The position numbers and the translations under genes were made by a program. From Cyclina sinensis (taxonomy: Eukaryota > Mollusca > Bivalvia > Venerida > Veneridae), in contig JAAONU010000014.1 in NCBI GenBank assembly GCA_012932295.1, positions 39,664,770 to 39,728,769 on the forward strand: a stretch of DNA of 64,000 bases. Direction: 5' to 3'. This document shows positions 26,001 to 37,919 of this stretch, piece by piece (the stretch's first letter is position 1; every line of letters starts with the position of its first letter). The notes under the pieces were generated by a model that saw only the letters and a program-made list of their open reading frames with translations, searched no databases and was not told the DNA's origin.

Positions 26001-29000
26001 TAACTCATTGAGAGGATGTGCAGAAGGCATGGCAAGCATCCATCTCTCCCTCTGTTTGTCTGTCAGTAACATTTCTGTTTCCGCTCCATATCTGCCATGC
26101 TTTTGAACTGATTTTCTTATAACTTGGGTGAAATGTTAAACTCATTGAGATAATGTGGAAAATGCATAGTCCAGCATTGTCAGTTCTAGGTAAGGTCACA
26201 CTTGAAAGTCATTTCTTTCAGCCTTCAATTTTGTGTCCACTGAATATCTCATGTACTCAAATGTATAACTCATTGAGAGGATGTACAGAAGGGATGTCTG
26301 TCATTGAAATTTTTGTTCCCGCCATATCATTTCAAGTTCACACTTGAAGGTCAATTGTTATAGCTTTCAATTTTGTGTCACTCAGTATCTACTATACCTT
26401 TGAACCAATTTTCGTGAAACTTTGGTCAAATGTATAACTAATTGAGAGGATATGCAGATGGCATGGCCAAGCCATGTGGGTTCAAGGTCACACTTGAAGG
26501 TAATTTGTTTGAGCTTTTTGTTTCGTGTCTGCTCAATATCCTGTTTTTCATCACTTTTCTTTTTGTCTTTTTTTTGATTGAGTGTATTGAAGGTACATCT
26601 ACACTTTACCAAGAGAATAAAGACAAACTATTACACATTGGAAAATAGTAAAAACAGTCAAAATATTCTTTGTTGATATGAACATATTTTTTCTTTAATT
26701 ATTATGAAGTTCATCAAAATTATTAAGTTTATTTACTTTACAAAAAGTGTATTCATAGATTCATCGTTCAAGATGCAAAACAAAATGTCAGCAACAGATT
26801 TATTATGTACAAATGTACTGTCCAGTTATTAATGTGCAGTTTACAGCTAAGATGATATTTCAAATACTCCATAAAAATAAACCTATGTCAACTCATTGTC
26901 ATTGCAATACTTAAAGCTTTCCCACAATACAGTATGCCTCCATAAATGCAATTCCACAAAACGCTGGCGAGGGGGATATAGCTGTCCTTTTAACTGCCTT
27001 GTATTTTTTTATATCTTTGCCATACTTCATAGATTTAAGTGCCAGGAAAGAAAAAGTCTTACATGAATTTCAGTATTTTATTATTGTGGAAGAATAATGG
27101 TTGCTTATTCAGATCCCACCAGTAGAGATTGCTAAAATGTTTATCTTTGTTTAAATGTAGGTAATCAGTGGACATTTAGGCTGGGTGAGATGTGTGGCTG
27201 TAGAGCCTGGAAATGAATGGTTTGTGACAGGAGCTGCAGACAGGGTCATTAAGGTCAGTCACAAGATTTTATAGAAAATATGAAATACACATGTACATGT
27301 AGTTGTAATGTGCATCTAGACTCAGCTTGTAGATATAAAGGCATCTGCTTCATTTGGGGCTTTCAGTCTAGAAGTTATCACAAAATTAAAGATTTAAGAT
27401 TAAAGTTTGATTTCCTAAGTGGTGTCATTGAACATTTTGTGAATGTAAAGTCATAGAGTAACAGAAACATTTCCTGATATTTTCAGTGTGTTTCATACTT
27501 AAAATTCATTTTTCTTCATTTTTAGATATGGGATCTAGCCTCAGGAACACTAAAGCTGTCACTAACAGGTCATATAAGTGCAGTGCGTGGGGTTGTTGTG
27601 AGTCCTCGGCAGCCATATCTGTTTTCCTGTGGAGAGGATAAAAAGGTCATGTGCTGGGATCTGGAACAAAACAAGGTCAGTACCCACAGCTGTCTCTCAG
27701 CTGAATAAGTGGTCATAAAATAACAGCTTTGATTAGGGATGATTCTGAATTGGAACACTAGTAGTTCTATTTTCAGATTACAGTTTTCCATTGTCAGTAT
27801 GACTTCACATTTCAATATCTAGATCTGTCTTTTCTGGTGTCTATATTTTATTGTGAATAGTCAATATTTTTTATTTAAGAATGTTTCAGCAGACACAGTT
27901 TCCTGTTTTATATTCTTTATTAAACAAAAGTTTGTAGAACTGGAATTGTACATATCTTCTGGAAAGAAGCATAGATTATGTCAAAGTATTGTGACCATCT
28001 TTCCATAAGGGCCATTCCAATAAAATATATATCCCTTCGGACTCCGAAGTTCGGAGGAATGTACTGTCAAAATGGACCAACTCCATTTAGAAGTTTATTT
28101 GAGAAGAAAAGACCCTCCTACTTAGTATATAAAAAGACCACCAACCAACCCAGACAGAATTTCTTTACTTTGCCTGCCTGGGGTGTGATATATGTTTACT
28201 GGAATAGCCCTTATGACAGCAGTTATTTAAACCTTCAGCCCATCTTTGCTAATCTGTTGGGTAAAGTGACATGTCAATAGTTGCATATTTTGTCTAGAGA
28301 TCTTTCTTCTCTTTAACATTTGTGTAGACACATGTTTGTTGTTGTTGTTGTTTTTTTTTGACAAAAAGGTATATTTTATTAAGAATTCTAATTATTTCAG
28401 GTGATAAGAAACTACCATGGTCATCTCAGTGCAGTGTATTCCATAGATATCCATCCCACTATAGATATCATAGCAACATGTGGTAGAGACAGTACTTGTA
28501 GGGTAAGTAATGTGATGATATAACTTTTTATTATATCACTTTTTCTCCCTTTCTTTGGTCTTTTACTTGCTTGTTAAATTTCTGTGCCGTTCTATACTTC
28601 CTGTATAGATCCACATGACTTAAAAGTCTTCAGATATTGTGTTGTTGAATTGTGTGTAGGTTGACTGTGATCCCCAGAGCAGTGAGGAAATGTTCATTGT
28701 TGGTAGTCATTCTATTGTTAAGCTCTCTTTGTTATGATATAATTTTGTTTATGGTTTCTGATACAAATACACAGCTATTGATTTTGAAGAAAGCAGGTCA
28801 GAAAGAAATATTGACTGGACCTTTGATTAGAAAACTCATTTTCATAGTTACAATGTACTTTTAGGAATAACATATAAACTTCTGACTTGTATTCTCTTGT
28901 AAATTGTCTTATATTAATGATGTTTTTTTTATCTCACTGACAGATATGGGATATGAGGACCAAGTCATGTGTTCATACATTTGCTGGCCATACCAACACT

Positions 29001-31585
29001 GTAGCAGAAGTCAGATGTCAAGCTGCAGAACCACAGGTAAATTCTTCAAACACACTGGTTTGGGGCAGAAATAATACTTTAGAAATATCTAAAGGTTGGT
29101 AGCATGTAAGGAATTGTGTGACTCGTGCGTGGAAATAGTTCACTTCTGTTTTAAGATTCAAGAATGAATGCTTAGCTGAATTTAAGCTTTTGTGTGAAGA
29201 ATCGGGTTGGAACAGTCCATATTTTAAGGAGCTAAATTTAGGTAACCATACTGGAAGGGGCCAAATTTGATTCAAGAAAGAGCTATTAATGAAAATATGA
29301 GAAACAGTATTGTAAATATTAAAATGTAGTAGTTCTTTTGTTGTATAAGAGAAAGAATCATTTGCAAAAAAAAAAAATGCCATTTATTTTGCAAGTAGAA
29401 GCCAGGGTTGTTTTCCAGTGAAAGCAATTTATTTTTTTTGCTTTCAAATGCAACAGTTCTATTGATCTCTTTAAACACATAACTTTTTTCCCAGCAGAAA
29501 TTATGTTAAAACTTAATTAGACAAAAAAGATAACTTCTGTTTCAGGTGATAACAGGAAGTCATGACTGTACAGTAAGGCTGTGGGACCTTGCTGCTGGAA
29601 AGTCAAGGGTCACCCTCACTAATCACAAGAAAAGTGTTCGAGCCCTTTGTCTTCATCCTACACAGTGAGTACCTCAAGTTAGAGTCAAGTGAAAAATAAG
29701 ATTAAAAAAATGGTACTCCTTGCTAAACTGTTTTGAATGAATATGATAAAAGCCGGATATTCTAAAAATGAAAACACCCAAAGCAAAATTTGACTAGGGA
29801 AGATTTTCAGGTCTGTTTCATTTAAAGTTACTTTAAGTAATACATGTATTTCTGAAGGATCTCCAAGAGAGATGGTTCTGTTAAAAGATTGCACAAGGTC
29901 ATATTAAGTAGGGTCACTGTATTATGCATTCAGTTTTTCATTGCTGTATGTAGCAAGTAAATAAAGTTGAAAAAGTCTCAGCTATATTAACAAATAAGTA
30001 AGAAATGCTTCTTTAATATGTGTTTGCTTTGTTTTTTTCAGATACACATTTGCATCCGGTTCACCAGATAATATCAAACAGTGGAAATTCCCTGATGGCA
30101 ACTTTTTACAGAATCTTTCTGGACATAATGCTATCATCAACAGTCTGGCAGTTAACTCAGATAATGTTCTTGTTTCTGCAGGTAAGTACTGTGTCCTCCA
30201 CATTGACCTTAATACATATGACCTTGTCCTTTATTTTACTTATAAATTTAATTAAACTTTAAAAAAATGTCTACATCATACACTACATTTTCATCTTGAA
30301 GGAAACGTTTTTGTACTCAAAAAGATTGTTAATAGAAAGATTAACGTTTATATTATTTGATGGACTATTGACCTTGACCCTGATTATGGCTGAAGTATCA
30401 AGGTCAGCAAGTAGGAAAAAGGATATATGGCATATGGACAATCTGTATCTATATGTATGTTTGATGCTCTATTTATCAGTTTAATGGGTGTGATGAGCAA
30501 TGTTGACACATGTTTCTATAATGTAAAATTCATGAATATTTTTGTCTGTTTTATTAAGCTGATAATGGTTCGATGCATTTCTGGGACTGGAAGACAGGTT
30601 ACAATTTCCAGCGTATGCAAGCTGCAGTACAGCCAGGATCCATTGACTCAGAGGCGGGAATATTTGCCATGGTATTTGACCACAGTAGCACAAGACTAAT
30701 CACAGCAGAGGCAGATAAAACCATCAAAATATACAAAGAGGATGAATCTGCTGTAAGTGATATGTTTGTTGTGTTCATGTTTGTTGTGTTCATGTTTGTT
30801 GTGTTCATAGGGAGAGCAATCTTTCAGCCTAATTCAGTTTCTGAAAATATGGTAAGAACTTGTTCAGTGTGATGTTACTCTGATCTTATATACTGCTGGA
30901 GGCAATTGACTGCTTGTGGGGTAAGTGCACAGCAAGATCAGCCCACATATCCAGGCAGTCTGATCATGGTCTGCATTATTTGCCATTCAGTCAGTAAATT
31001 TTCAATTAACATCCCTATAAACAATTAATGGATTTGTCTAAATCAAAAGATGGACAATTCCATTTTAGATATTTATCATGGCAAGGGAGAGACAAGCCTT
31101 TTTTTTGTTTCATAATTGCATCCTCTGGCTTTAACATAGAGATTTGATATTCTTGCAGCAACTGCTGATTCCAGTGAAGTTTTCTGTCTTTGAAAACATG
31201 AAGCATAATATATCTTACTTCAAAAAGTCCTGTTCAGCTCTTGATCTACGTGTAAAATAGTCTTAACTGCGACAAAAGAATGAGTGTGAAAAATCATCTA
31301 ATATCATTTCTTGAATGGTTTTGGGATGACTTGGCTTTTTCAATCTTTGCATTTTTAACAATTTGGCAAGTTTAATTCTATGAAAAGGTGGTGTTCTTTG
31401 TTTGTTATTACATTTTGAGATGTATTTACAAATTATCACTTTCTGGAAGTGTTTTCAACCTTCTTTTTTTGTTCTTTAATTACTAATCCAGAGGCTATTT
31501 GTAATTTTTCTTTTTTTCTTTTCAGACTGAAGAGTCACATCCACTCAACTGGCGTCCAGACATTGTCAAGAAGAAACGCTACTGA
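20075..31585 (+). CDS. PLRG1: Pleiotropic regulator 1 (Prp46/Tango4), WD40 splicing factor
   Basis: PLRG1 is a core subunit of the CDC5L/Prp19 spliceosomal complex and acts in the nucleus. Exons: 20075-20083, 23524-23630, 24061-24185, 24721-24799, 25000-25045, 25422-25517, 27161-27253, 27526-27675, 28401-28502, 28944-29036, 29546-29664, 30042-30181, 30559-30752, 31526-31585. They sum to 1413 nt (470 residues, human 514), all in phase. Landmarks: [21 protein letters not shown] near the N-terminus; [14 protein letters not shown] at ~141-154; seven WD repeats from ~155, with [21 protein letters not shown] and HFWDW; C-terminal [12 protein letters not shown] then TGA. The linker (residues ~39-125) is shorter and more divergent than in vertebrates, with an NPYG motif twice. 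The first exon is inferred: ATG ACT GAG followed by GTATTT gives MTE, joining in frame to DVQKHS and matching the short N-terminus of the family. It is the least certain exon. Intron 1 (3.4 kb) is swollen by nested transposons. It diverges from MCMDC2. Confidence 0.95.
20383..20773 (+). mobile_element. tRNA-derived SINE inserted in the LINE
   Basis: The tRNA-like head has A box TGGCCGAGTGGTT and a perfect B box GGTTCGATTCC near 20440-20452. The LINE word CCTGTGCTTT is present on both sides (20373-20382 and 20774-20783), and the match extends further left with two mismatches, as an aged target duplication. The part after 20636 is of unknown origin. Confidence 0.75.
21048..22175. mobile_element. 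1.1-kb TIR DNA element (8-bp TSD) inserted in the LINE
   Basis: The 13-bp TIR CATACCTGCCATA (21048-21060) is mirrored exactly at 22163-22175, flanked by CCCTACAC at 21040-21047 and again at 22176-22183. An 8-bp TSD fits hAT, P or Merlin-type transposons. Subterminal TCCCGGAAA words occur several times at each end, all in the same orientation. No transposase is encoded, so it is non-autonomous. The LINE frame is uninterrupted across the join when one TSD and the insert are ignored. Confidence 0.85.
25700..26560. repeat. Degenerate tandem-repeat element in PLRG1 intron 6
   Basis: About four diverged units share TTTCTTGAAACTT, ATGTATAACTCATTGAGAGG, ATGTGCAGAAGGCATGG and AAGGTCACACTTGAAGGTCA, after a CTGTCTGTCTGTC run. 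Structure and vocabulary recall the arrays at 11743 and 37920. The reading frames inside are repeat by-products. Confidence 0.6.
28005..28214. mobile_element. ~210-bp TIR MITE in PLRG1 intron 8
   Basis: ATAAGGGCCATTCCAATAAA at 28005 is mirrored, with few mismatches, by TTTACTGGAATAGCCCTTAT ending at 28214. A target duplication is not clear. The 100-codon reading frame here is fortuitous. Confidence 0.65.
30764..30808 (+). repeat. 15-bp x3 minisatellite just after a PLRG1 donor
   Basis: ATGTTTGTTGTGTTC is repeated three times, starting 11 bp after the GT of the donor at 30753. It would read MFVVF three times if the intron were retained. Confidence 0.7.
30893..31095. mobile_element. Degraded TTAA-type MITE in PLRG1 intron 13
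   Basis: It is the reverse-orientation relative of 1171-1379: ATGGTCTGCATTATTTGCCAT, TCAGTCAGTAAATTTTC and CATCCCTATAAA are shared. The termini are eroded. Confidence 0.5.
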
Positions 31586-31892
31586 TCATCGTGTGAGGTC
31601 ATATTTGTTGTGGTTCTTGTGAAATAGTGCCAGAATAGCCATGGATGAGAAAGGCTTAACAACAGAGCTGATTTATTGACTTTCATAGATCTATAATTAC
31701 CACATGAGTGGGAAAATTATGGCATCTTGAATCTGGAACAGAAAATGTTTGGAATGTTCAACTTTTCAATGTTTCTTCAAAGAAGGAAATATGAGCTGCT
31801 TAAAATGTAAAAAGTTAATATTGAGAATTTTCCTAATGTGATGGAGCAGAGAATTCATTTTTATCTCATCATATTGTAAATCAATCGTTTTT

Positions 31893-31898
31893 AATAAA
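31893..31898 (+). terminator. PLRG1 polyadenylation signal
   Basis: AATAAA sits 308 bp after the PLRG1 stop codon, at the end of an AT-rich 3'UTR-like stretch and just before a T/GT-rich segment. It is the first AATAAA after the stop. Confidence 0.6.
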
Positions 31899-31920
31899 TT
31901 TGTGAAGAAATTTTAAGTGT

Positions 31921-32606
31921 TCTTTACTCTCTAAAGTTTTCACATTTCTATAAAAGTGTTAAAAATAACCAAGATACATGGCAGTCAAGACAGATGCTGA
32001 AATTTCACGCTCATGTAAACTCCCAGTGAGCTGAAACAGTCTTAGAAAAGTTTCAAGTTACAGAAGTACAATGTTAATTAAGAACAGCCTTTTAATACAA
32101 ACTTTATGCTTCAGTGTGCTTTGTAAGTTTTACTAGAATGTTATAACCTATTTTCAGCACAATTTACTTTTTTACTTTCAGCACTGTTTTTTGAAGAAAT
32201 ATATAAGCAAATGATGAGGTTTTCCTTCCGTTGTGAAGAGAGTTATTTCAGCTTGTTTGATACTCTTTAATACTCCTTACATGCTTCTGTGATTTCTGCC
32301 GTTTCAAGGGCACATTGTTGCAGTTGATCAGTTTCTACAGACTGAATTCAACCCATAGAGCACTGGTCATCCTCCATTTTGCAATGTTAATGAATATGAA
32401 AAAATTTATCTAGTGAAAGCAAACTTAAATTAAATCAATGTTGATGTTATGTAAGCAAAATCTCTTGTTAAACAGTTTTTGCCAATGTCAAGGGACCGAC
32501 ATTGGTTGATTGAATTTAATTAAGACCCTCCAACAGTCAGTCATGTTGTAAGGGCAGTTTACCTAACCATGGTCATGGCAAGCATCAGAACTAGACTCCT
32601 GTGTTT
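31921..32606. other. PLRG1 3' flank
   Basis: AT-rich unique-looking sequence between the PLRG1 poly(A) signal and the pearl-like array. No reading frame or repeat structure that I can support. Confidence 0.5.
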
Positions 32607-35166
32607 AGCTCACCTGAGCACAAAGTGCTCAGGGTGAGCTTTTCTGATCAGTCTTTGTCCGTCATCCGTCGGTCGTCAACTTTTCATTCAAATGACATCT
32701 CCTCTGAAACCAAAGGGCCAAATTAAATGAAACTTGCCTGGGATGTTCCTTGCATGAAGCTCTACCAAAGTTGTTCAAAGAATTCAATTCCATCAAGAAC
32801 TCTGGTTGCTATGGCAACTTAAAGGAAAAACTTTGAAAATCTTCTTCTCTGAAACCACAATGCGTACAGCTTAGATATTTGGTATGTAGCATTGTATAGT
32901 GGATGTCTACCAAGTTTGTTCAAATTATATTCCCTGGGTCAAAATTGGCCACGCCCCAGGGTTCTCTTGGTTTAAATAGATTTATATAGGAAAAACATGA
33001 AAAATCATTTTTCTCCAAAACTAACAGGAATAGACCTTAGATATTTGGTGTGAAGTATTGTGTAGAGAACTTTTACCAGTATTGTTTATATGTTGGCCGT
33101 GGGGTCAAAATTGGCCCCGCCCTGGGGGCCCTTAATATGTAAAAAAGGAAATCTTTAAAAATCTTCTTCTCAGAAACCACAATGCCTACAGCTTTGATAT
33201 TTGGTATGTAGCATTGTATAGTGGATGTCTACCAAGTTTGTTCAAATTATGTTCCCTGGGTCAAAATTGGCCACGCCCCAGGGTTCTCTTGGCTTACAAA
33301 GATTTATATAGGAAAAACATGAAAAATAATTTTTTCTCCAAAACAAATAGGTGTAGACCTTAGATATTTTGTGTGGAGTATTGTGTAGAGAACCTTTACC
33401 AGTATTGTTTATATGTTGGCCGTGGAGTCAAAATTGTCCCCGCCCTGGGGGCCCTTAATATGTAAAAAAGAAATATTTTAAAATCTTCTTTTCAGAAACC
33501 ACAATGCCTACAGCTTTGATATTTGGTATGAAGCATTGTCTAGTGGATATTTACCAAGTTTGTTCAAATTATGTCCCCTGGGTCAAAATTAGCCACGCCC
33601 CAGGGTTCTCTTGGTTTACATACAGTTATATTGGAAAAACATTAAAAGTCATTTTTCTCTGAAACTAATAGGACTAGACCTTAGATATTTTGTGTGGAGT
33701 ATTGTGTAGAGAACCTTTACCAGTATTGTTTATATGTTGGCCCTGGGGTCAAAATTGTCCCCGCCCCAGCGGCCCTTAACATGTAAAAAAGGAAATCTTT
33801 AAAAATCTTCTTCTCAGAAACCACAATGCGTACAGCTTAGATATTTGGTATGTAGCATTGTATAGTGGATGTCTACCAAGTTTGTTCAAATTATGTTCCC
33901 TGGGTCAAAATTGGCCACGCCCCAGAGTTCTCTTGGTTTAAATAGATTTATATAGGAAAAACATGAAAAATCATTTTTCTCCAAAACTAACAGGAATAGA
34001 CCTTAGATATTTGATGTGGAGTATTGTGTAGAGAACTTTTACCAGTATTGTTTATATGTTGGCCGTGGGGTCAAAATTGGCCCCGCCCTGGGGGCCCTTA
34101 ATATGTAAAAAAGGCAATCTTTAAAAATCTTCTTCTCAGAAACCACAATGCCTACAGCTTTGATATTTGATATGTAGCATTGTCTAGTGGATGTCTACCA
34201 AGTTTGTTCAAAATATGTTCCCTGGGTCAGAGCCCCAGGGTTCTCTTGGTTTACATATAGTTATATAGGAAAAACATTAAAAGTCATTTTTCTCCGAAAC
34301 TAATAGCACTAGACCTTAGATATTTTGTGTGGAGTATTGTGTAGAGAACCTTTACCAGTATTGTTTATATGTTGGCCCAGGGGTCAAAATTGTCCCCGCC
34401 CCAGCGGCCCTTAATATGTAAAAAAAGAAATCTTTAAAAATCTTCTTACTGGAAACCTCAATGCCTACAGCTTAGATATTTGGTATGTAGCATTTTCTAG
34501 TGGATGTCTAGCAAGTTTGTTCAAATTATGTTCCCCGAGTCAAAATTGGCCACGCCCCAGGGTTCTCTTGGTTTACATAGATTTAGGAAAAACATGAAAA
34601 ATAATTTTTCTGCAAAACAAATAGGTGTAGACCTTAGATATTTGGTGTTGAGTATTGTGCAAAGATCCTTTACTACCAATATTGTTTTAATGTTGGCCCT
34701 CGGGTCAAAATTGTCTCCGCCCCAGGGTCCCTTAATATGTAAAAAAGGAAATCTTCTTGTCTGAAACCACAAAGCCTAGAATTTTAAAATTTGGCATGAA
34801 GCAAGCTTTATCAAGCTTTTTCAAATTATTAGATTAGGTTAAAGGCTAAAAATAGATTTATCTACTGTACCTCATAAAGCCTTCATTTATAGACCAATAT
34901 CTTTGATATTCAATATATAGGTTCCTGGCATGGACCTCTACCCATGGGTAGGGTTTGAGGTCACTGGGTCAAGTTCAAGGTCACCATAGCTTATAATAGA
35001 TATTTCTACTTTCTGTCATTAAGCCTTTATTTATTGACTGATATTTTACATATTTGGTTTGTAGGCACTTATATATTTTCAGTTAAAAAATGAAATACTG
35101 CTTAACAGCAAACCTACAGCCAAAGTACTCAGGTGAGCGATCCAGGGCCACCATGGCCCTCTTGTT
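32607..35166. mobile_element. Pearl-like bivalve element with ~320-bp tandem array
   Basis: It starts with a strong hairpin (CTCACCTGAGCAC-AAA-GTGCTCAGG) and ends AGGTGAGCGATCCAGGGCC...CCTCTTGTT. The core word CTTCTTCTCAGAAACCACAATG or close variants recurs near 32841, 33162, 33484, 33807, 34129, 34442 and 34752, a period of 310-323 bp. Each unit is a dimer of related ~160-bp halves (GGTCAAAATTGGCCACGCCCC and GGTCAAAATTGTCCCCGCCC). No protein is encoded. Assignment to the pearl/Helitron-related group is from structure only. Confidence 0.65.
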
Positions 35167-35860
35167 CATAAGAAATTGCCAACTTTGTCAAGTAGATTCA
35201 AGTCTTGCCCTTGATCTATGATTTTTCAGAACCTATGACATTGGCTTCCGATGTTGTTAGGTTACAAGATCATATACCAAGGACAGGATTATACCTGCCC
35301 TTATGTCCAGCCACAAAGCCAGGTGACATTATGTCAATGACAATGTCACAAATATTAGTCCTATGAGAGTATCATGCAGGATTTCCCCCAGGCCGTTCTC
35401 GCTAGTCGCATGCGACAAGCCATAATTTCAGGACCCAATTTGCGACATGCCATAATTTGCCCGACAGCGACTTGTGTAATGACAGCGTTATCTGTACGAA
35501 AGCCCCAATATCATGGTACATGTGTTTATCAGTTTACGCCATCTTGGAAATACAGCGGGGTTAGTTCAATATTATCACAAGAAATCAATTAATACGCCGA
35601 ATTATCACCACACATACGGTTTTGAGGGTACATTGATTAGCATCTAAATAATATTTTCTACATACTCAAACATAAAATTTTATCAAAGAAGACCCATAGA
35701 TCTAACATAATTTAACAATAAAACTCCACATAATCAACCAAAACTGTATAAGAAATTACGTTAAAATCTTCCCTTATTTGGATAATAATTGGTTCCCACG
35801 TTCAACAACGCCAGACAATTGCTGGTACTTCACTATCGCTGTAAATGTATATCTATAGGA

Positions 35861-36070
35861 GGAGCACTGGTCGAGGAGGAGCACTGGTCGAGGGGTTAGA
35901 GCGCCGGACTCCCGATCCGGAGGTTGCTGGTTCGAATCCCACCAGTGACATTCCACATTCCTCACTTTCGGCGCGAGTACTGGTTTGAACCCAGGAAGCA
36001 GTAAGTTGCAAGAACTTGCCAGCCTAGTATAGTCAGAATTGACTGTTGGTAGTAATAAGTTGAACTAAGT
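35861..36070 (+). mobile_element. tRNA-derived SINE with duplicated head start
   Basis: The tRNA-like head has a well-kept anticodon arm (CCGGACTCCCGATCCGG) and B box GGTTCGAATCCC, then the body shared with 16757-16960. The first 17 bp (GAGGAGCACTGGTCGAG) occur twice in tandem. It is too degenerate at its 3' acceptor to be a tRNA gene. Confidence 0.75.
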
Positions 36071-36801
36071 TGAAAGCCGGATACATTATTGAAAGAGATG
36101 TTCAAAAAGTTTATCTGTCCTCTCACGTTAGCCTGGACATTTTCCCATTATAAATTAATGAAATTAACATTCTCTTGGAAACTACAGAATTTTCAACATC
36201 TTTTTATGACACAAACACAAGAAACATATTTTCCTAAAACAAACCCACATACACGGTACTTTTTTAGTAACCCTCATAAATCTCTTGGGTCGGAATAGAT
36301 GTGCGTTGTAAAGGTCATCTAGTAATATTTAATAGTACTTACAATTTATGACCCATAATTCGTCCAGAAAAACACAAGGTGTTATTCGCGATCTGTTTGT
36401 TCTTTATTTGAGAAGGCATGGCGCATCGATTTTTTTTCACACGGTAAGTATAATTAGAAACGCAAAGCCACGACTGACATTTCAACATTTTTCAAACGAC
36501 AGGCTCCGGGTTCAGGCTCCGGGTTCACCTCTGACTCCGTCGTTCTCGCAAGCTGCTGTTATTTTACCAGAATCCCCGTCAACCCCCAAAGGCCAGAGAA
36601 AGTCTGGTTTTGACCCAGAATGGAAAACAGCATTTCCCTGGATCCAGGAAACGTCAGATGGTATGATGAGTTTACGGCCTTTCAATGCATATAATAATTT
36701 TATAATACGCGTCTGCAGATATTTTTTAGCAGGACTGAAATTTTACTGAAACAGTTCATTTGGATAAAAAATTGAATTTAATTGTTTAAACAAGCAGGTT
36801 C

Positions 36802-37334
36802 TAGGCGTATAGGGAGCGACAAATGACTGATCGATGACGCCGAGATCAAAGTCGGATCGGCGTTAATTTATTGTAATTGAATAGATGTTCGCCGTATGTG
36901 AAGATGCTCGCAGAAAACGTGCAATTGATGCAGATATTTCTATTTGCCCCACGAAAAAAAAAACGTGCAGTTCGTGCAAAGTTTCTTTATTTACCACCCA
37001 CGCAGGAAGTATTAACAAGCTCCACGAGAAAAGCGTGCAGTTCGAGCAATGTTTTGTCATCGAGTTTATTAGGCGTATAGGGAGCGACAAATGACTGATC
37101 GATGACGCCGAGATCAAAGTCGGATCGGCCTTAATTTATTGTAATTGAATAGATGTTCGCCGTATGTGAAGATGCTCGCAGAAAACGTGCAATTGATGCA
37201 GATATTTCTATTTGCCCCACGAAAAAAACGTGCAGTTCGTGCAAAGTTTCTTTATTTACCACCCACGCAGGAAGTATTCACAAGCTCCACGAGAAAAGCG
37301 TGCAGTTCGAGCAATGTTTTGTCATCGAGTTTAT
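36802..37334. repeat. 268-bp tandem duplication, two near-identical copies
   Basis: Copies 36802-37069 and 37070-37334 both start TAGGCGTATAGGGAGCGAC. Seen differences are an A-run length, one G/C and one A/C change. Each copy has an open frame with a C-x2-C...H...H spacing (CSSCKVSLFTTHAG), but this may be chance. Confidence 0.85.
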
Positions 37335-37919
37335 TAAAGTGCAACTGCATATTTTCCCACAGAAATCCCATGTACATACTTGCGACGATACTTCTGTTAC
37401 CATGGTTTTAAAACAAGAAAGACATTTAAGAATGAAGAGCAATTACATTTGTTGATTTATTTATTTAAGTGAGAATAACATTGATATATGTATGTAATAT
37501 ACAGTTATACACCATTGTAAATTACATGTATATATCAGTGCGTTGCAGCGGCGCGTGACAAAACAGATAAAATCAGTCGACGGCCCTTCCTGAAATCCTG
37601 GGGGAAACCCTGGTATGTCAACCATACCACCAATTCTTGCCCTGTGACATACTTCCTGTCCTATCTGACTGGACATATATTACCCTGAAGCACATGTGAA
37701 GTAATGAAACAGATACAGACCATGTCCTACACTGGACATCACAGGGTTCAGAACATACTTTACTTAAACCCATAACCCCTAGCTTGCAAGATCAGAGCTC
37801 TACTAACTTCGCTTCTTAAGCTGGTGATAGTGTGTTAGTAACTCTATCACAGGTACTGGATCTGACAGTTAAAGATATCCCTGTCTTGGTATAGACTGGG
37901 GTATAAACTGAGTATTTCA

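Larger units (their letters stand above)
35377..37612. mobile_element. hAT-like element carrying a SINE and a tandem duplication
   Basis: CAGGATTTCCCCCAGG at 35377 is mirrored by CCTGGGGGAAACCCTG ending at 37612, and this CAGGGTTTCCCCC-type end is typical of hAT elements. The flanks (GTATCATG / GTATGTCA) are only partly alike, so the 8-bp TSD has decayed or the boundary is off. Inside are a SINE (35861-36070) and a 268-bp duplication. No transposase domain is readable. Confidence 0.55.

Noticed and set aside
27978..28280. 100-codon frame in PLRG1 intron 8
   Set aside because: It coincides with a TIR MITE and shows no protein family features.
32600..35200. Possible CRISPR-like array
   Set aside because: The repeats are ~320-bp units without short direct repeats and unique spacers, in a eukaryotic setting; a tandem-repeat mobile element explains them.
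35870..35950. tRNA gene with CCC anticodon
   Set aside because: It is the head of a SINE shared with 16757-16960, with a duplicated 5' part and no matching acceptor stem.
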